Below are positions 1-10,289 of a stretch of DNA of 64,000 nucleotides, piece by piece. The notes beneath the pieces were generated by a model. The model saw nothing but the letters and a program-made list of their open reading frames with translations, did not search any database and was not told the DNA's origin. The position numbers and the translations under genes are program-made. Position 1 is the stretch's first letter, and the number at the start of each line of letters is the position of its first letter. This DNA comes from Acanthopleura granulata (Eukaryota > Mollusca > Polyplacophora > Chitonida > Chitonidae): the NCBI GenBank assembly GCA_016165875.1, contig JABBOT010000080.1:36369763-36433762 (forward strand), given 5' to 3'.

Positions 1-3000
1 TCAAATGCGGGCAGTGTGCAAATATGCATATTAAAAAGAGATGACTTTTCAAACAACATCGAGTTTGTCACATAACATACCGGCTGTTACGTTTACCACC
101 CCGAATAATATACTGTTGTGCTGTTTATTTCCGCAAATAAAATTATTTGAACTTGTATACTTGGTAGATTTGCTTTTATCATTTATATAATTTATATAGA
201 GTTTACATATCAGAATTCTCTTCAGTGATCAACGTGTTTTTTAACATAATTTATGCCTATTACTTTTGTGATTACATATTTACTGTTTCAAACCGAAACC
301 CCATGTTGTCGGAAAGAGAAACACTTTGTTTCATGACGTTCCATTCTGAGCGTCACAGTAAATGTAAAGTAAAGTTTTACATTCGGACGGCACACAACAA
401 TAAAACACGACGTCATATATACAACATCATTGAAAAATATAGGTCAACTCAAGCGGCATAAGTTTGCCATGATTGGTCTGAATTTCATGACCTGTGCGGA
501 GGGAGTGAAAGAGATGGGCAGCATAAAATATACCGTTTTTTCACATTTTCTTCAGTTTTGGGGGTATAATAGGCTTTAACCCCTTCGTCTTGGTATTGTT
601 GTGTAAGCCACAACAAACACAGCTACAGCGGTGTTAAACCCTTAAATAAACGCACAAAGTTGTATATTGTAGAATATATGAAAATAAAATTGACATCTTG
701 AAACATTATTCGTGGGATTTTGTTGTCAAATTGTCAGAGTGCTCTATTTATAGCTCAATACCTGGTCACCACAAACTACAACATTCTCCATACTATCATG
801 GCATCATTCGCCACTGTTTGGGACTCACTTTCTTCAGCTTAGTGAAACATCAACAGTAAACAGTAAATAAAACATGAAATCCTGGTCTCATAGTTCCCCT
901 TGGGACCACGTTGTCAGCATTATAGGAGATTTATTTTGTCGTGATATAAAAGTCAAATTTACCAGTGATTTGTCCCTCTAACGACTTTCGAATGCGCATC
1001 TTGCACTGTTGCCTGGAAACAGCTCTTAGATGAAAGCCAATAGAGAGTTGCCTGCTGTCATGGCTTGTCTGCTGTGGTTAGCTTCAATGACTAGTTTCAA
1101 TTATGGGTTGTGTTTAGTATCATGAGTGAGGCAAGATGACAAGGACGACAACATTGGCATCGTCCAATTATGACCGGAATATACCGAATATGTGATAAAT
1201 CGAAATACAAAAAAGATATCATAGAATTCTTAGACGTGAAGATGGCTAAGAATAAATGTACAAACAGTAAAATATATCCAGGCATTTATAGGCCTGTGGA
1301 AGCATGGAAGTTGTGTCTATCCCCTCTCCAACTGACTCGGCATTGAGGCTACAAATGTCCTGATGTCTCTGTGTTTTGATCACAGGTGCTTGGTTTCTGT
1401 ATGTCTCTGCTGTCAGGCCGTAATGAAGACTCATCTATTACTGTTTACAGGAAGCCATTCATATTTTAACAACTATTTTATCCATACAGCGGTTTTGCTG
1501 TTGTAGGTGTTGCTATGTCCTGTAATCCAAATACTTCTGGCTTTTTCGTACGTCTGTCTCCTTGTGTATAGTACATCCAGCCTTACAGGTTCCATGGTCA
1601 CTCTCGGTTATCACAGACTAATGTCGATGAAGGTTCTAGTTGAGACTGTTTCTGCCCAACAGCTGTTGGAAGATTTTCACGCAGATCTCCATATGCCATT
1701 AAACGTGGTAGACTTGATCTAACAAATAGTACATTGAGCGCGTTATAATGATGTACCAGAGTAATTATTTTGCGCTTCCGTTAATCTAAATTGGGTAGTA
1801 ACTAATTAGGGAGTTACCAGAAATGATAATCAAATTGCGAAGGCTTAATTTCAACTTAACGTCTGTTCAAGACAGACGCTGACATATCAAGGACAAATTT
1901 TATTACAGGCCTCGTCTAAATATTTGTACTCATTAGACTACATCTGTATGGTTGATTATCGCTGAGAAGGCCCTGGAGTAGAGATTGACGAACGCTCATG
2001 CGACGTGACCTCATTATTAACTGAGGAACATCTGGAGAAAACACGAATATTCGTTATCTTAGGCGTCGATTTCCAGTTCTCGCTGGATCGGACGCAGCTT
2101 TATGAATGGGTTTTTTTCTGGGCAACATTGAGGTGCGGAAGCCTCCGCCAAAATCTATTCCATACTTTCTATATCTAAATTCGACAGGCGTGGAATGGGT
2201 GACATACCGTTTAGTGCCACTCAAAACACAAGTGAAGCACGAGAATTTGATACTGGTTTGATGACCTGGTCATTTGTATTAACATGTGGACAGCCGTACG
2301 ATTTTTACCACAAACTAAAAGCACTTAACCACCAGGGGATAGTCGTGCGTCTTTAGTCGCGTGCTGCAAATGGAGTGGAATAAAGCATGCGTATTTTTCT
2401 CTCTCATTCATGTATACTAAGCTATACTATGCATTGAACAGCAGACAGAGACTCTGAACCGGCAGTTAAACCTGAACGGGCGCTGTACCTGGATAGGGAC
2501 GTCTGTCATAAGGGTACTACGTTCATGTGCCTTAAGCCACTGTATAACGATTGTCAGGTTTATAAAGGTTGCTTTCATGTTTAACTTTAAATCGATTTTC
2601 CCGGGAAAAAAACGTTCTTGTCAGAATAGCAGCGTAACCGTTATTTGAGGCTTCACTTTCTGGCGAATGGCACAAACAGCTTGATTGAGATCACTTCCAG
2701 ATCAGAACTACTGACGTCAGAGTTAGTCACCAATTACCTACATGGACTTACATGATCCTACATGGTTACCGCACCTACTACCCATGGCCGGTTGACTTTG
2801 AACTGTGAATGTGTATTATCGTAATGATGACGGCGTCCTAATCAACACGACGCTGCACACTGATGACACACCCCCATTAATAGTGGCTACCGACGAACAG
2901 CCCTTTGGTGATCAGAAACACCAGAGGCCCCAACAAGCGACCAAACACTCACGGGGTTACTTAATGTAGCTCAGTGTAGTATAACAAGATATACGTGCTA

Positions 3001-3999
3001 GCTAAAATCGTAATAAATAAGCACACACCATTTCTTTCGTGGCTTTTACATTTAAAAACATTATTTCTCGAATTCATGTGTTTTTAGTATTTCTCTTATG
3101 AAAGGTGTGCCAATTTCAGAATCGGATTTTCCATTCCTTTCAGAATGTACAATCGAGGAAATGTGTAGCGGCTAACTATACGAAAGTAATGAATTTCAAG
3201 CTTTTTACCTATTCTATTGGGCTTGCGACATTTTGGGGGAGAGAGGTTAACTGTTTTCTGTCGTATTTGTGGTACCAGTGTGACATTCAGATGGAATTCC
3301 ATAATCGTAATTTATGTCTAGGAAAGACCCATGCGAGAATTCCTCTTGCCGGATGATTGTGTACGAAACGGCCATACACAATCATATGACCAAAATAATG
3401 GCGAAACCTAACACAGAAATGTAAATAAATATTCAAACAAATGACAGAATAAATAAATGATCATTGCCTAACGCCACCGTGAGAATATTACAAACGAGAA
3501 AGTAAATAGGTATCGTGTTATTTTCATAATCATCGACTCCTAGCAGGTGCTTCGCTCTGGATGATACCGTATATCTCTTCAGCCTTGACATGAAAAATGC
3601 GAACGTCGATAATTTCCAGCCGACGTGCGATTGGCTTTTTGTTATAAAATATACTGCCGGAGTGATGTTTATAGCCTACCTGATGATGATTTGCAGCAGT
3701 ACATATCAAGTCGGATATACAGTTATCTGTTCTGTTTACGTGTCCATAGCCATTTTGTTTGAAGCTGTGAGGAGCCGGAAGAGGCCGAGACTAGGACAGC
3801 TGTGCACTGGGCAGGTCCGAGTGGGCTTTGTATAACGGCTTTGTCAAGGATCTGTCTGTGCAGAATTATTGACGACGTGTGGCTTGTGGCTGACAGCTTG
3901 GTGCAACGAAGGGGACATCCTGTCACGGCTGGGCCCAGCGTCACGTCATTCGTTTTTGATCAAACCTTGACGCTTTGCTCGCTCGGTTAGGCTTCCGTT
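1..3999. other. Noncoding stretch, no gene recognised
   Basis: AT-rich sequence with frequent stops in all frames. Open frames here are at most about 83 codons and none resembles a family I know. No SINE, tandem repeat or RNA gene was seen. The one item of note is a possible reverse transcriptase trace around 1200-1460, treated in the findings. Hidden short exons cannot be excluded. Confidence 0.6.
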
Positions 4000-4899
4000 C
4001 TAGACAACGAGATAAGGAAGAAAAACAGGAGAATTGTACCACGTATGAACCGATGACCTGTCAACACCGAGCTATATTAGCACTTCATATTCTTCATTCA
4101 CGATATAGATACCATTACCTAGTTGATTTTGACCGGTACATTGATGGATTCCAACACCTATTGACAACTTTAATCAGCGTTCCAGAAAGTTCTAAACAAC
4201 CCACCGGTACAGGCCTACATCTATATTTATATTAGATATATGCTACTGTACACGAACCATAACTCTTTGTGATGAGCAAATGCAGCGCAAATGATATGTA
4301 TGTTCCATTATAAGTAAATAGCATCCTTTTGCCTACGGACGAAGTTACATGAAATACGTTTATCGGCGTAAAACGCTGGTGAAATGAATGAATACATTTA
4401 TCGTTTAGTCATAAGATAAGTGCACTGTGGAATGTGGTAGTAACAGCAGGGTAGGAAACAGTCATGATTAACGACAGTGAAGTCGCTGGTTCCCGGTTAG
4501 GCGCCAACTCTCGTAAGGATAACACAGAACAGCGTGTTTGAATAACACCCTTTTGGATGAACGCTGGAAAGATTGACAAAACAAACAAAACGGCGTAATA
4601 AATGCATTGCCGATGACAACAGGCAAACGTAATTATAAAAACACTTCCATCGACACATCAACAGATGATGCAGGGACAGAGGCGTTATCGCTGAATCAGC
4701 TGAATGATAGGCATAAAAAACGTGAATATTTATCTTTTTTAATTAATCAAAATAAACAAGAAGATATCCCGTTAGGTTTCAAACTGCATTATTACAAGGA
4801 TTGGGTCGTTCACACCCCCACCCCCCCCAAAAAAATTTGTCAGTTTCTACTCCAACATTTTGGGTACACTCGTGACGTACCCGCCAAAACCTAGTCGGA

Positions 4900-5050
4900 T
4901 TTCTAGCCAAATTTTTAGAGTCGCCCCGACCCAAAGCATTACGATCGCCCTCATCCAAAGCAATAGGGTCTCCTCAACCCAAACAATTAGGGTCACCCTA
5001 ATCTAAACTAGGATGGCCTTGACCACAAGAATTCAACCTCAAACCTTTAG
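4900..5050. repeat. Short subterminal repeats (~24 bp) inside the DNA element
   Basis: Four to five diverged units run in tandem, in the style 'tcgccccgacccaaagcatt', 'tcgccctcatccaaagcaat', 'tctcctcaacccaaacaatt', 'tcaccctaatctaaac'. They lie just inside the left terminal inverted repeat of the 4787-8590 element. The same 'gacccaaac' core recurs near the right end. In CACTA elements such motifs bind transposase. Here that role is only an analogy. Confidence 0.6.
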
Positions 5051-5580
5051 AGTCACACTGTATAAACAACTTCACAATATAAATTCTGTCAGTTTCTACA
5101 ACACACCACAGAAGTGAAAATAACAAGGAGTAATTTTAGTCTGAGTGCATAACAAGGCATAAAGATATAAGAATGTAGAACAAAAACATTGTGAACGAGT
5201 GTTTAATCCCCTCACCAGTCTTGGTTTTGATAATGTATACGCAAGCATATTCAGAGGATAAGGCATATAATATTAACCATTTGAAGAAAGATTTCAAGTT
5301 CACCGTATGCTGTGACACTCCTTTATAAAATTCACAATATTTTTATGCATTTATGTAAAAGAGTGACCAATCAGAATGAAGGAAGTCGAGAAATGGACTG
5401 TTATGTTTTGCAAGCTCAGCAGCACACACAACAAACTATACTTCATAACCATCTGATGAAGTCTCTGATGAAACAGTAGCTTGACTGTTTGGGATAAAAT
5501 TATCATGAAGTCGGTTATACAAAATTAGGTAAGTATAATGAGCAATGGACAATGAAAGTTGAAAATTATTTCTACGAAAT

Positions 5581-5960
5581 ATGTACCTTGATTCACTTGT
5601 ACAAAGTTTTATTGAAACTGGACGAAACACTGTAATAGTAATTAGTAGCAGTTTGAAAGAAATGTTGAAATATGCTATATGATCAGACAGACAGACGAAC
5701 AACTGATCATCAAAGTTCAAAATCGACACGATGAGCTTTGTATCTTGATGTAGTCTACACTTGAACCGAGTTTCATTGAAATCATACAAAACTGTAGAAG
5801 TAGTAGCGGTTTGAAAGAAGTGTTATCATGGTGGATGAACGGACAGAGAGACGGATAACCAATCACCAAAACAGAAAATAAATATTTCGAATTATGTATC
5901 TTGAGGTAGTCTCCACTTGAACCAAGTTTCATTGAAATCGTACAAAATCTGTAGGAGTTT
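5581..5960. repeat. Tandem repeat, ~157-bp unit, about 2.4 copies
   Basis: Units begin near 5581, 5739 and 5896 with variants of 'atgtatcttgaggtagtct' followed by 'cacttgaaccaagtttcatt', then 'gaaatcatacaaaactgtag', then 'ggtttgaaagaagtgtt', and a 'gacagacagacgga' stretch. The third unit is partial. The motif pair 'agtttcattgaaat' and 'gacagacagacgga' is common in bivalve and gastropod repetitive DNA as I remember it. It lies within the 4787-8590 element, so it is either part of it or nested. Overlapping short minus-strand frames come from this repeat and are not genes. Confidence 0.75.
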
Positions 5961-6526
5961 TTTATAAATCAAAAAATACCACAGGTCACAGTCAGAGTTA
6001 TCTGTCCCTTGCTCTTATCTAAATTAGTATAATGCACATTAAGTTTCATCTTTAAATTTTAGATAAAAGGAAGGAGTACATAACTCTGATGCAAGAGCCT
6101 CTGGAGGAAAGTACAGAGAATCTTACTCATGGTTCCACAGAAGAAAAAACAAACAATCAAAAAACAATTGGTGTATTCCATCTGTCAAAAAATGAGGTAC
6201 ACCAATTTTTAAAAGCTCTGTTATACACTGGTATCCAAGAAGTCTGTGCATACTTGCACGCAGTTTTCGTGGTGGTATGACGTTTGTTCAGAAAATAATC
6301 TGCCATGAACAACGCTCCTTCGTCCCGACGACTGTTAACTTCCTTCTCCTTCCGGATGTATGTCGACTTGGGGATGGAAATTTCCGCCGTACTGCCATTC
6401 GCTTGAACTTCTGTGCTTGTAGTTGTATACACCTATATTTTGCTGGACTAGTGAAATTTTCACGTATGTCTGACCTTTGTACAGGTTCACTAAATCGGCG
6501 ACAGTAAGCAGATAAAATCTGCCTTT

Positions 6527-6570
6527 GTTTATTTATTTAATTGATTTGTGTTTTACGCCGTACTCAAGAA
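6527..6570 (-). mobile_element. SINE 3'-end fragment
   Basis: The stretch 'tttatttatttaattgattt' followed by 'gtgttttacgccgtactcaa' is the reverse complement of the shared SINE 3' tail (tail motif ttgagtacggcgtaaaacac plus AAATA repeats). Only the last ~45 bp are present. It is nested in the 4787-8590 element. Confidence 0.7.
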
Positions 6571-6884
6571 CAACCAAAGACTTGTGATGATTTATCAATA
6601 AACTTTGAATGATTGATTTTACACCACTATTGAAAGAAATTCCCCGAAACCTGGGTTGACACTAGAGTGCCCTATGGAGGGATATAAAAGGCTTCTTTTT
6701 TAATTACCTTTCGTTAAATATCTAATGTAAAATTTTGTTGCATATTTTAGACCATGTCATTGTATTACAAGACAATAAGACATAATAAAACAAAGATTTA
6801 TAAGGAATTTGTCTTGATATGTGGGGGCACACAGGCCATACCTGGACTTATGTTCTGTATATATATGCATACAGAAGATAAGTC

Positions 6885-7152
6885 CTTGGTTCAGTCGGTT
6901 AGCGCGCTAGGGCAGAGCAATGACCCACAAGCCTCCCACCAATGCGGTTGATGTGAGTTCAAATCCAGCTCACGCTGAATTCCTCTCCGGCCGTACATGA
7001 GAAGATCCACCAGCAACCTGCGGATGGTGGTAGGTTTCCCCCGGGCTCCTCCCACAATAATGCTGGCAGCCGTCGTATAAATGAAATATTCTTAAGTACG
7101 GCGTAGAACACCAATAAATCACTGAAACACCAAATAAATAAATAAATAAATC
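6885..7152 (+). mobile_element. tRNA-derived SINE, near full length
   Basis: A pol III box A-like sequence TGGTTCAGTCG lies at 6887-6897 and a box B-like AGTTCAAATCC at 6956-6966. The body is shared with the copies at 24.2, 33.2, 42.3 and 60.5 kb, with landmarks 'cctctccggccgtacatg', 'caacctgcggatggtgg', 'ccgtcgtataaatgaaatat' and 'gagtacggcgtaaaacacc' (here 'taagtacggcgtagaacacc'). It ends in an (AAATA)n tail. A possible 7-bp target duplication 'ataagtc' flanks it at 6878-6884 and 7153-7159. SINEs of this type are transcribed by RNA polymerase III and moved by a partner LINE. The partner is not identifiable here. Confidence 0.85.
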
Positions 7153-7315
7153 ATAAGTCTGAGTACAGATCTGCCCATTTTCTGCCTAATTTCTTATATG
7201 CATACCCATATGGAAGTCAATCTTTCATGGTCATTTGGCAGCTAGGACTCAAACACAACTGAATACAACCTAAACTGGTAACAAGTATATGCACATCTTT
7301 ACATGTTCTATTTGG

Positions 7316-7552
7316 CTGGTGCTTTATGGCGTACTCAAAAATATTTCAAATATACATAGGTTATAGGAAACCGTGCAGAGCCCAAGGGAAACCCACGAGC
7401 ATCCCTAGGTTGCTGGAAGACCTTCCATGGAATGGCTCGAGAGGGGGCCAGAATGAGCTGGACTTCAACTCATACTGACTGCATTGGTGAGAGGCTCATG
7501 CGTCATTGCGTCGTTCATGTGTTCATGCGTCGTTCTACACCATCGCCTCGGC
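7316..7552 (-). mobile_element. tRNA-derived SINE, antisense, diverged
   Basis: Read on the minus strand, this contains the same SINE body. Plus-strand landmarks are 'ggtgctttatggcgtactca', 'aaacccacgagcatccctag', 'ggttgctggaagaccttcca' and 'gagctggacttcaactcata'. The tRNA-like head at 7500-7552 is badly degraded. It lies only ~160 bp from the sense copy at 6885-7152, so the two SINEs form an inverted pair. Confidence 0.8.
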
Positions 7553-7667
7553 GTGTTATATTTTTATTTTAACGTCTAACAAAGCTGCGAAGAAGACAAC
7601 TATTTAAAGTCAATAAAAATTGAAAAATCTCACAAATGTAAAATTTTTATATGAACATAAAGTGAAT

Positions 7668-7979
7668 ATTTAGTGAGGAGTGAGTTTTGAGTTTGATCTA
7701 TTTTTGAGTTATCTACTGTTTGGTATCAAAACTGTTTTGGTGTATGTGCTTACTTCTGTAACACATTCAGAAACCAGCTGGTATAAGCCAGATGGTTTTA
7801 TTTGTTGTTGTATTTAATAGTTCATTTAGTGAGGAGTGAGTTTTGAGTTTGATCTATTTTTGAGTTATCTACTGTTTGGTATCAAAACTGTTTTGGTGTA
7901 TGTGCTTACTTCTGTAACACATTCAGAAACCAGCTGGTATAAGCCAGATGGTTTTATTTGTTGTTGTATTTAATAGTTC
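7668..7979. repeat. Exact 156-bp tandem duplication
   Basis: Two copies (7668-7823 and 7824-7979) beginning 'atttagtgaggagtgagttt' and ending 'tgtatttaatagttc(a)' are identical as far as I can read them. This implies a recent duplication or an assembly artefact. The second copy runs directly into the tRNA-like segment at 7980-8110, so the unit may be the body or tail of that minus-strand SINE-like element. Confidence 0.9.
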
Positions 7980-8110
7980 ATTAGGACCAACCTTAAAGCA
8001 ACAGCCGAACCAACCAGATGACCTTCGTGGATTCGAACCCATGGCCACACTGATCAAATTGGCACTGGTAGCCGTCTCATCACACGATGGCCAAGGCGGG
8101 CCCTCATACA
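7980..8110 (-). mobile_element. tRNA-like head of a second SINE type
   Basis: On the minus strand a clear box B, GGTTCGAATCC, is read from the plus-strand 'ggattcgaacc' at 8029-8039. Upstream of it on that strand lies 'gggcccgccttggccatcgt', a degraded box A-like region of the 'gccgtggccgagtgg' kind. The spacing of ~60 bp fits a tRNA-derived promoter, but the acceptor and anticodon arms do not fold convincingly into a functional tRNA. The family differs from the main SINE of this window. The 129-codon minus-strand frame that crosses it (7923-8312) looks spurious. Confidence 0.5.
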
Positions 8111-8423
8111 AATATGCAGTTATAATAAATTCGGTGTTTCTTATATTTATCTCTCTTAGAGTATCTCCTATGTTTTCAGTCAAGCATGCACTTCTTAATT
8201 TCTTAATTGTGGTTAGTTGATGATGATCTAAAGAATTTGGGTGAGATTTTGTGTCATGAGGAACTGGACTGGTTATTTTGGGGCGAGTGCATAGCAACAG
8301 GCTCTTGTACAAGCTAAAACATTTGGCTCAATGAATCATCCCAAATTGTTTGGGTAGAACTCTACATCATAAAAGAACTGACCTGGTTGTTTCGGGCCGA
8401 GACCACGAAAAGAGGCACTTGTG

Positions 8424-8444
8424 CGAGTCAAACAATTTGACTCG
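8424..8444. repeat. Short perfect palindrome in subterminal zone
   Basis: The 9-bp arms cgagtcaaa / tttgactcg (8424-8432 and 8436-8444) are separated by 3 bp. It is located among the 'acccaaa' motifs near the right end of the 4787-8590 element and is consistent with a structured subterminal region. Confidence 0.6.
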
Positions 8445-9907
8445 TGAAACCGACCCAAACATTTTGAGTCGATTTCACTTGTCGACCCCAAAAATGGATG
8501 ATCTCACAAGGTACGACCGAAAATGTTTGGGTTCGTCAGACAGCTGACTTGATTTTTTTGGCTCTGGACGACCCAAACGTTGTAATAGTGTGGACAAATT
8601 GAACAGAACGTCATAGAATTTCAAGCAGCTGTCTCCTTAAAAACGTCTTTTCCCTTCTTAAGAGCATAAATGGAATTGAAGGCTACCATAGTCGCTAGCT
8701 TTCGTGAGACAATCACAGTTTGCGCAACGTTTTTCTCTTGCGAATTTTATCTTTACGTTATTAATGATTCGATAAAACTAATGTCGACAAACACATGGAA
8801 ACATTGTTACGGGCTATTTTTCCAAGTAGAAGATTTCATCGACAAGTAATGGCATTTTAATAGCATTACCTGCAAAGTGTGGGAGCATTTTAGAGGATTC
8901 CTTCCAGTTGTTTATTAGGGAATAACATACAGTCTGGCTTCTTAATAGGAAAGCGAATGCAAAGAAAGGAAAAAAAATCAGAGATACACGAGGCGGTCCT
9001 GCGAAGATTATGCAGGTTTTAAACCCACTAGCGATCTAGAAGAAAGAGACGTTATTTTATGCAGTAAACAAAACACAACTGAGTCAAACTTTGTGGACAC
9101 CTGATGCAGAATTCAGTTTATGTAAGACTTAATGGAGAGACGCCCCCTGTGGTGGACTGGTACAGATAGCAATGCGCATGTCTACCAAGCTGGACAAAAT
9201 GAGCCCTGAGGTCATCACAGCAATTGTTCCGCCTCACATAAATTAAAGTACTAATAGAGAATAGTAAAAGTGCCCGAAGTGGTTTATTAACATTCGAATA
9301 ATGTATGCTGAACGTGTGATTTTCTAATCACAGCACACGAGCTCATACATTTCTCCAACAATTCGATTTCTGGTTGCATATATCGTCACATTTGTACAAC
9401 TCCAGTTCCGGAATACGTGACAATCAACCAATCCGTTCTGGTATTAATGTAGCAAAGGTTGGATCGACAGGATTTGTCATTGCCAGACAGGTAAACTATG
9501 TCTTATATGTTCAGCCATGTTTCAGTGTGTTGCCAAATAAAGAGAGAAATCGATGCAGACATTGGTGTGTTTTATCTCGGGTAAACGGGGATTCTGAATA
9601 ATTCGATCGTCAGAACTAAACTGATTCACGCAGAAAGCACCGACAATAAGTACAAGTCTAATCCCTATTAGATACGTGTCTCTACACTCTCCGGGCGTTA
9701 TGAGACCAAGTACACGGTGTTCATCGAGAACCATTTCAAATTTTAAACCTACCAAGGGCAAATTTGCCAATTTTTAACATGTTTACCCAACATTATTTCG
9801 GTGTGCATTAATGAACCTTCGATCGTTAAGAATGTCGCTCTTATGTTGTCCAGTATTATAATGTTGATGTTCTAAAGTTTTTTGTTGAGTGCGAGAGTTA
9901 AAGAAAG

Positions 9908-9929
9908 ACACACACACACAAAAAAAAAC
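9908..9929. repeat. CA/A microsatellite in unit A
   Basis: A short (CA)n run followed by A9. The equivalent position of unit B (16382-16425) carries a longer CA run, which helps align the two units. Confidence 0.8.
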
Positions 9930-10173
9930 GGAACAAAGGCTTAGATTTCAAAGAGAACGTGTACCGTGAGACATTCTTATCACAAATACAGACCCGTGGG
10001 GAATGTTGGAAAACGCCGAGTATGGTCAAACGCTCAGAAATTCATTTTTGTCGTCACTTGATCAAATGAGAGGGTTTCGATAGCACAAAGGTATTAAAAA
10101 GAAAAGCAAAGAAGCAAATAATAAGCCGTGGTTGGCCAAGCTAGAGAAGTGCTTTAAGGAAATGTAACAGGGT

Positions 10174-10289
10174 TTTAGAAAGGCTCCCAAGGAACTGTGA
10201 TCTCGTGTTTCAACAGGTAGCAGTGATCCTCCTCTCCGCTAGCTCATTTAACCCCACATCAAAGCCGAACAGGCCTCTTAGGATCGATT
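10174..10289. other. Conserved islands within the segmental duplication (copy A)
   Basis: Positions 10174-10212 (39 bp, starting tttagaaaggctcccaagg) are identical to 16658-16696. Positions 10256-10289 (34 bp, starting acatcaaagccgaacagg) are identical to 16750-16783. Surrounding sequence of the two units differs at many positions. Neither island is in an open frame shared by both copies. They could be regulatory or RNA elements under constraint, or a patch of gene conversion. Confidence 0.55.

Larger units (their letters stand above)
4787..8590. mobile_element. Candidate non-autonomous CACTA-like DNA transposon, 3.8 kb
   Basis: The left end, 4787-4814, reads CATTATTACAAGGATTGGGT then CGTTCACA. 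The reverse complement of the right end, 8590-8563, reads CACTATTACAACGTTTGGGT then CGTCCAGA. That gives a terminal inverted repeat of 23 matches in 28. A dinucleotide TG flanks both ends (4785-4786 and 8591-8592) and could be a 2-bp target duplication. Subterminal zones carry repeated 'acccaaa/tttgggt' motifs: on the left near 4801, 4857, 4924 and 4977, and on the right near 8236, 8339, 8350, 8453, 8527 and 8571. Such subterminal arrays and CACTA termini are typical of the EnSpm/CACTA superfamily. The segment lies where unit A has a large insertion relative to unit B. No transposase is visible, so it is non-autonomous or gutted. The superfamily is an inference, because the left end has mutated to CATTA and a 2-bp TSD is weak evidence. 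Confidence 0.6.

Noticed and set aside
6089..6280. piggyBac-like transposase fragment (LSKNEVHQFLKALLYTG)
   Set aside because: A passing resemblance to the start of a piggyBac DDE domain, but no following motif or catalytic aspartates, and the frame ends at once. A profile search would be needed.
6885..6966. Functional tRNA gene
   Set aside because: Box A and box B are part of a SINE head. The spacing and arms do not form a cloverleaf, and the same sequence recurs at 33.4 and 42.3 kb attached to the SINE body.
7923..8312. 129-codon minus-strand frame
   Set aside because: It covers the tRNA-like head and part of the 156-bp duplication inside a mobile element. No protein similarity was recognised.
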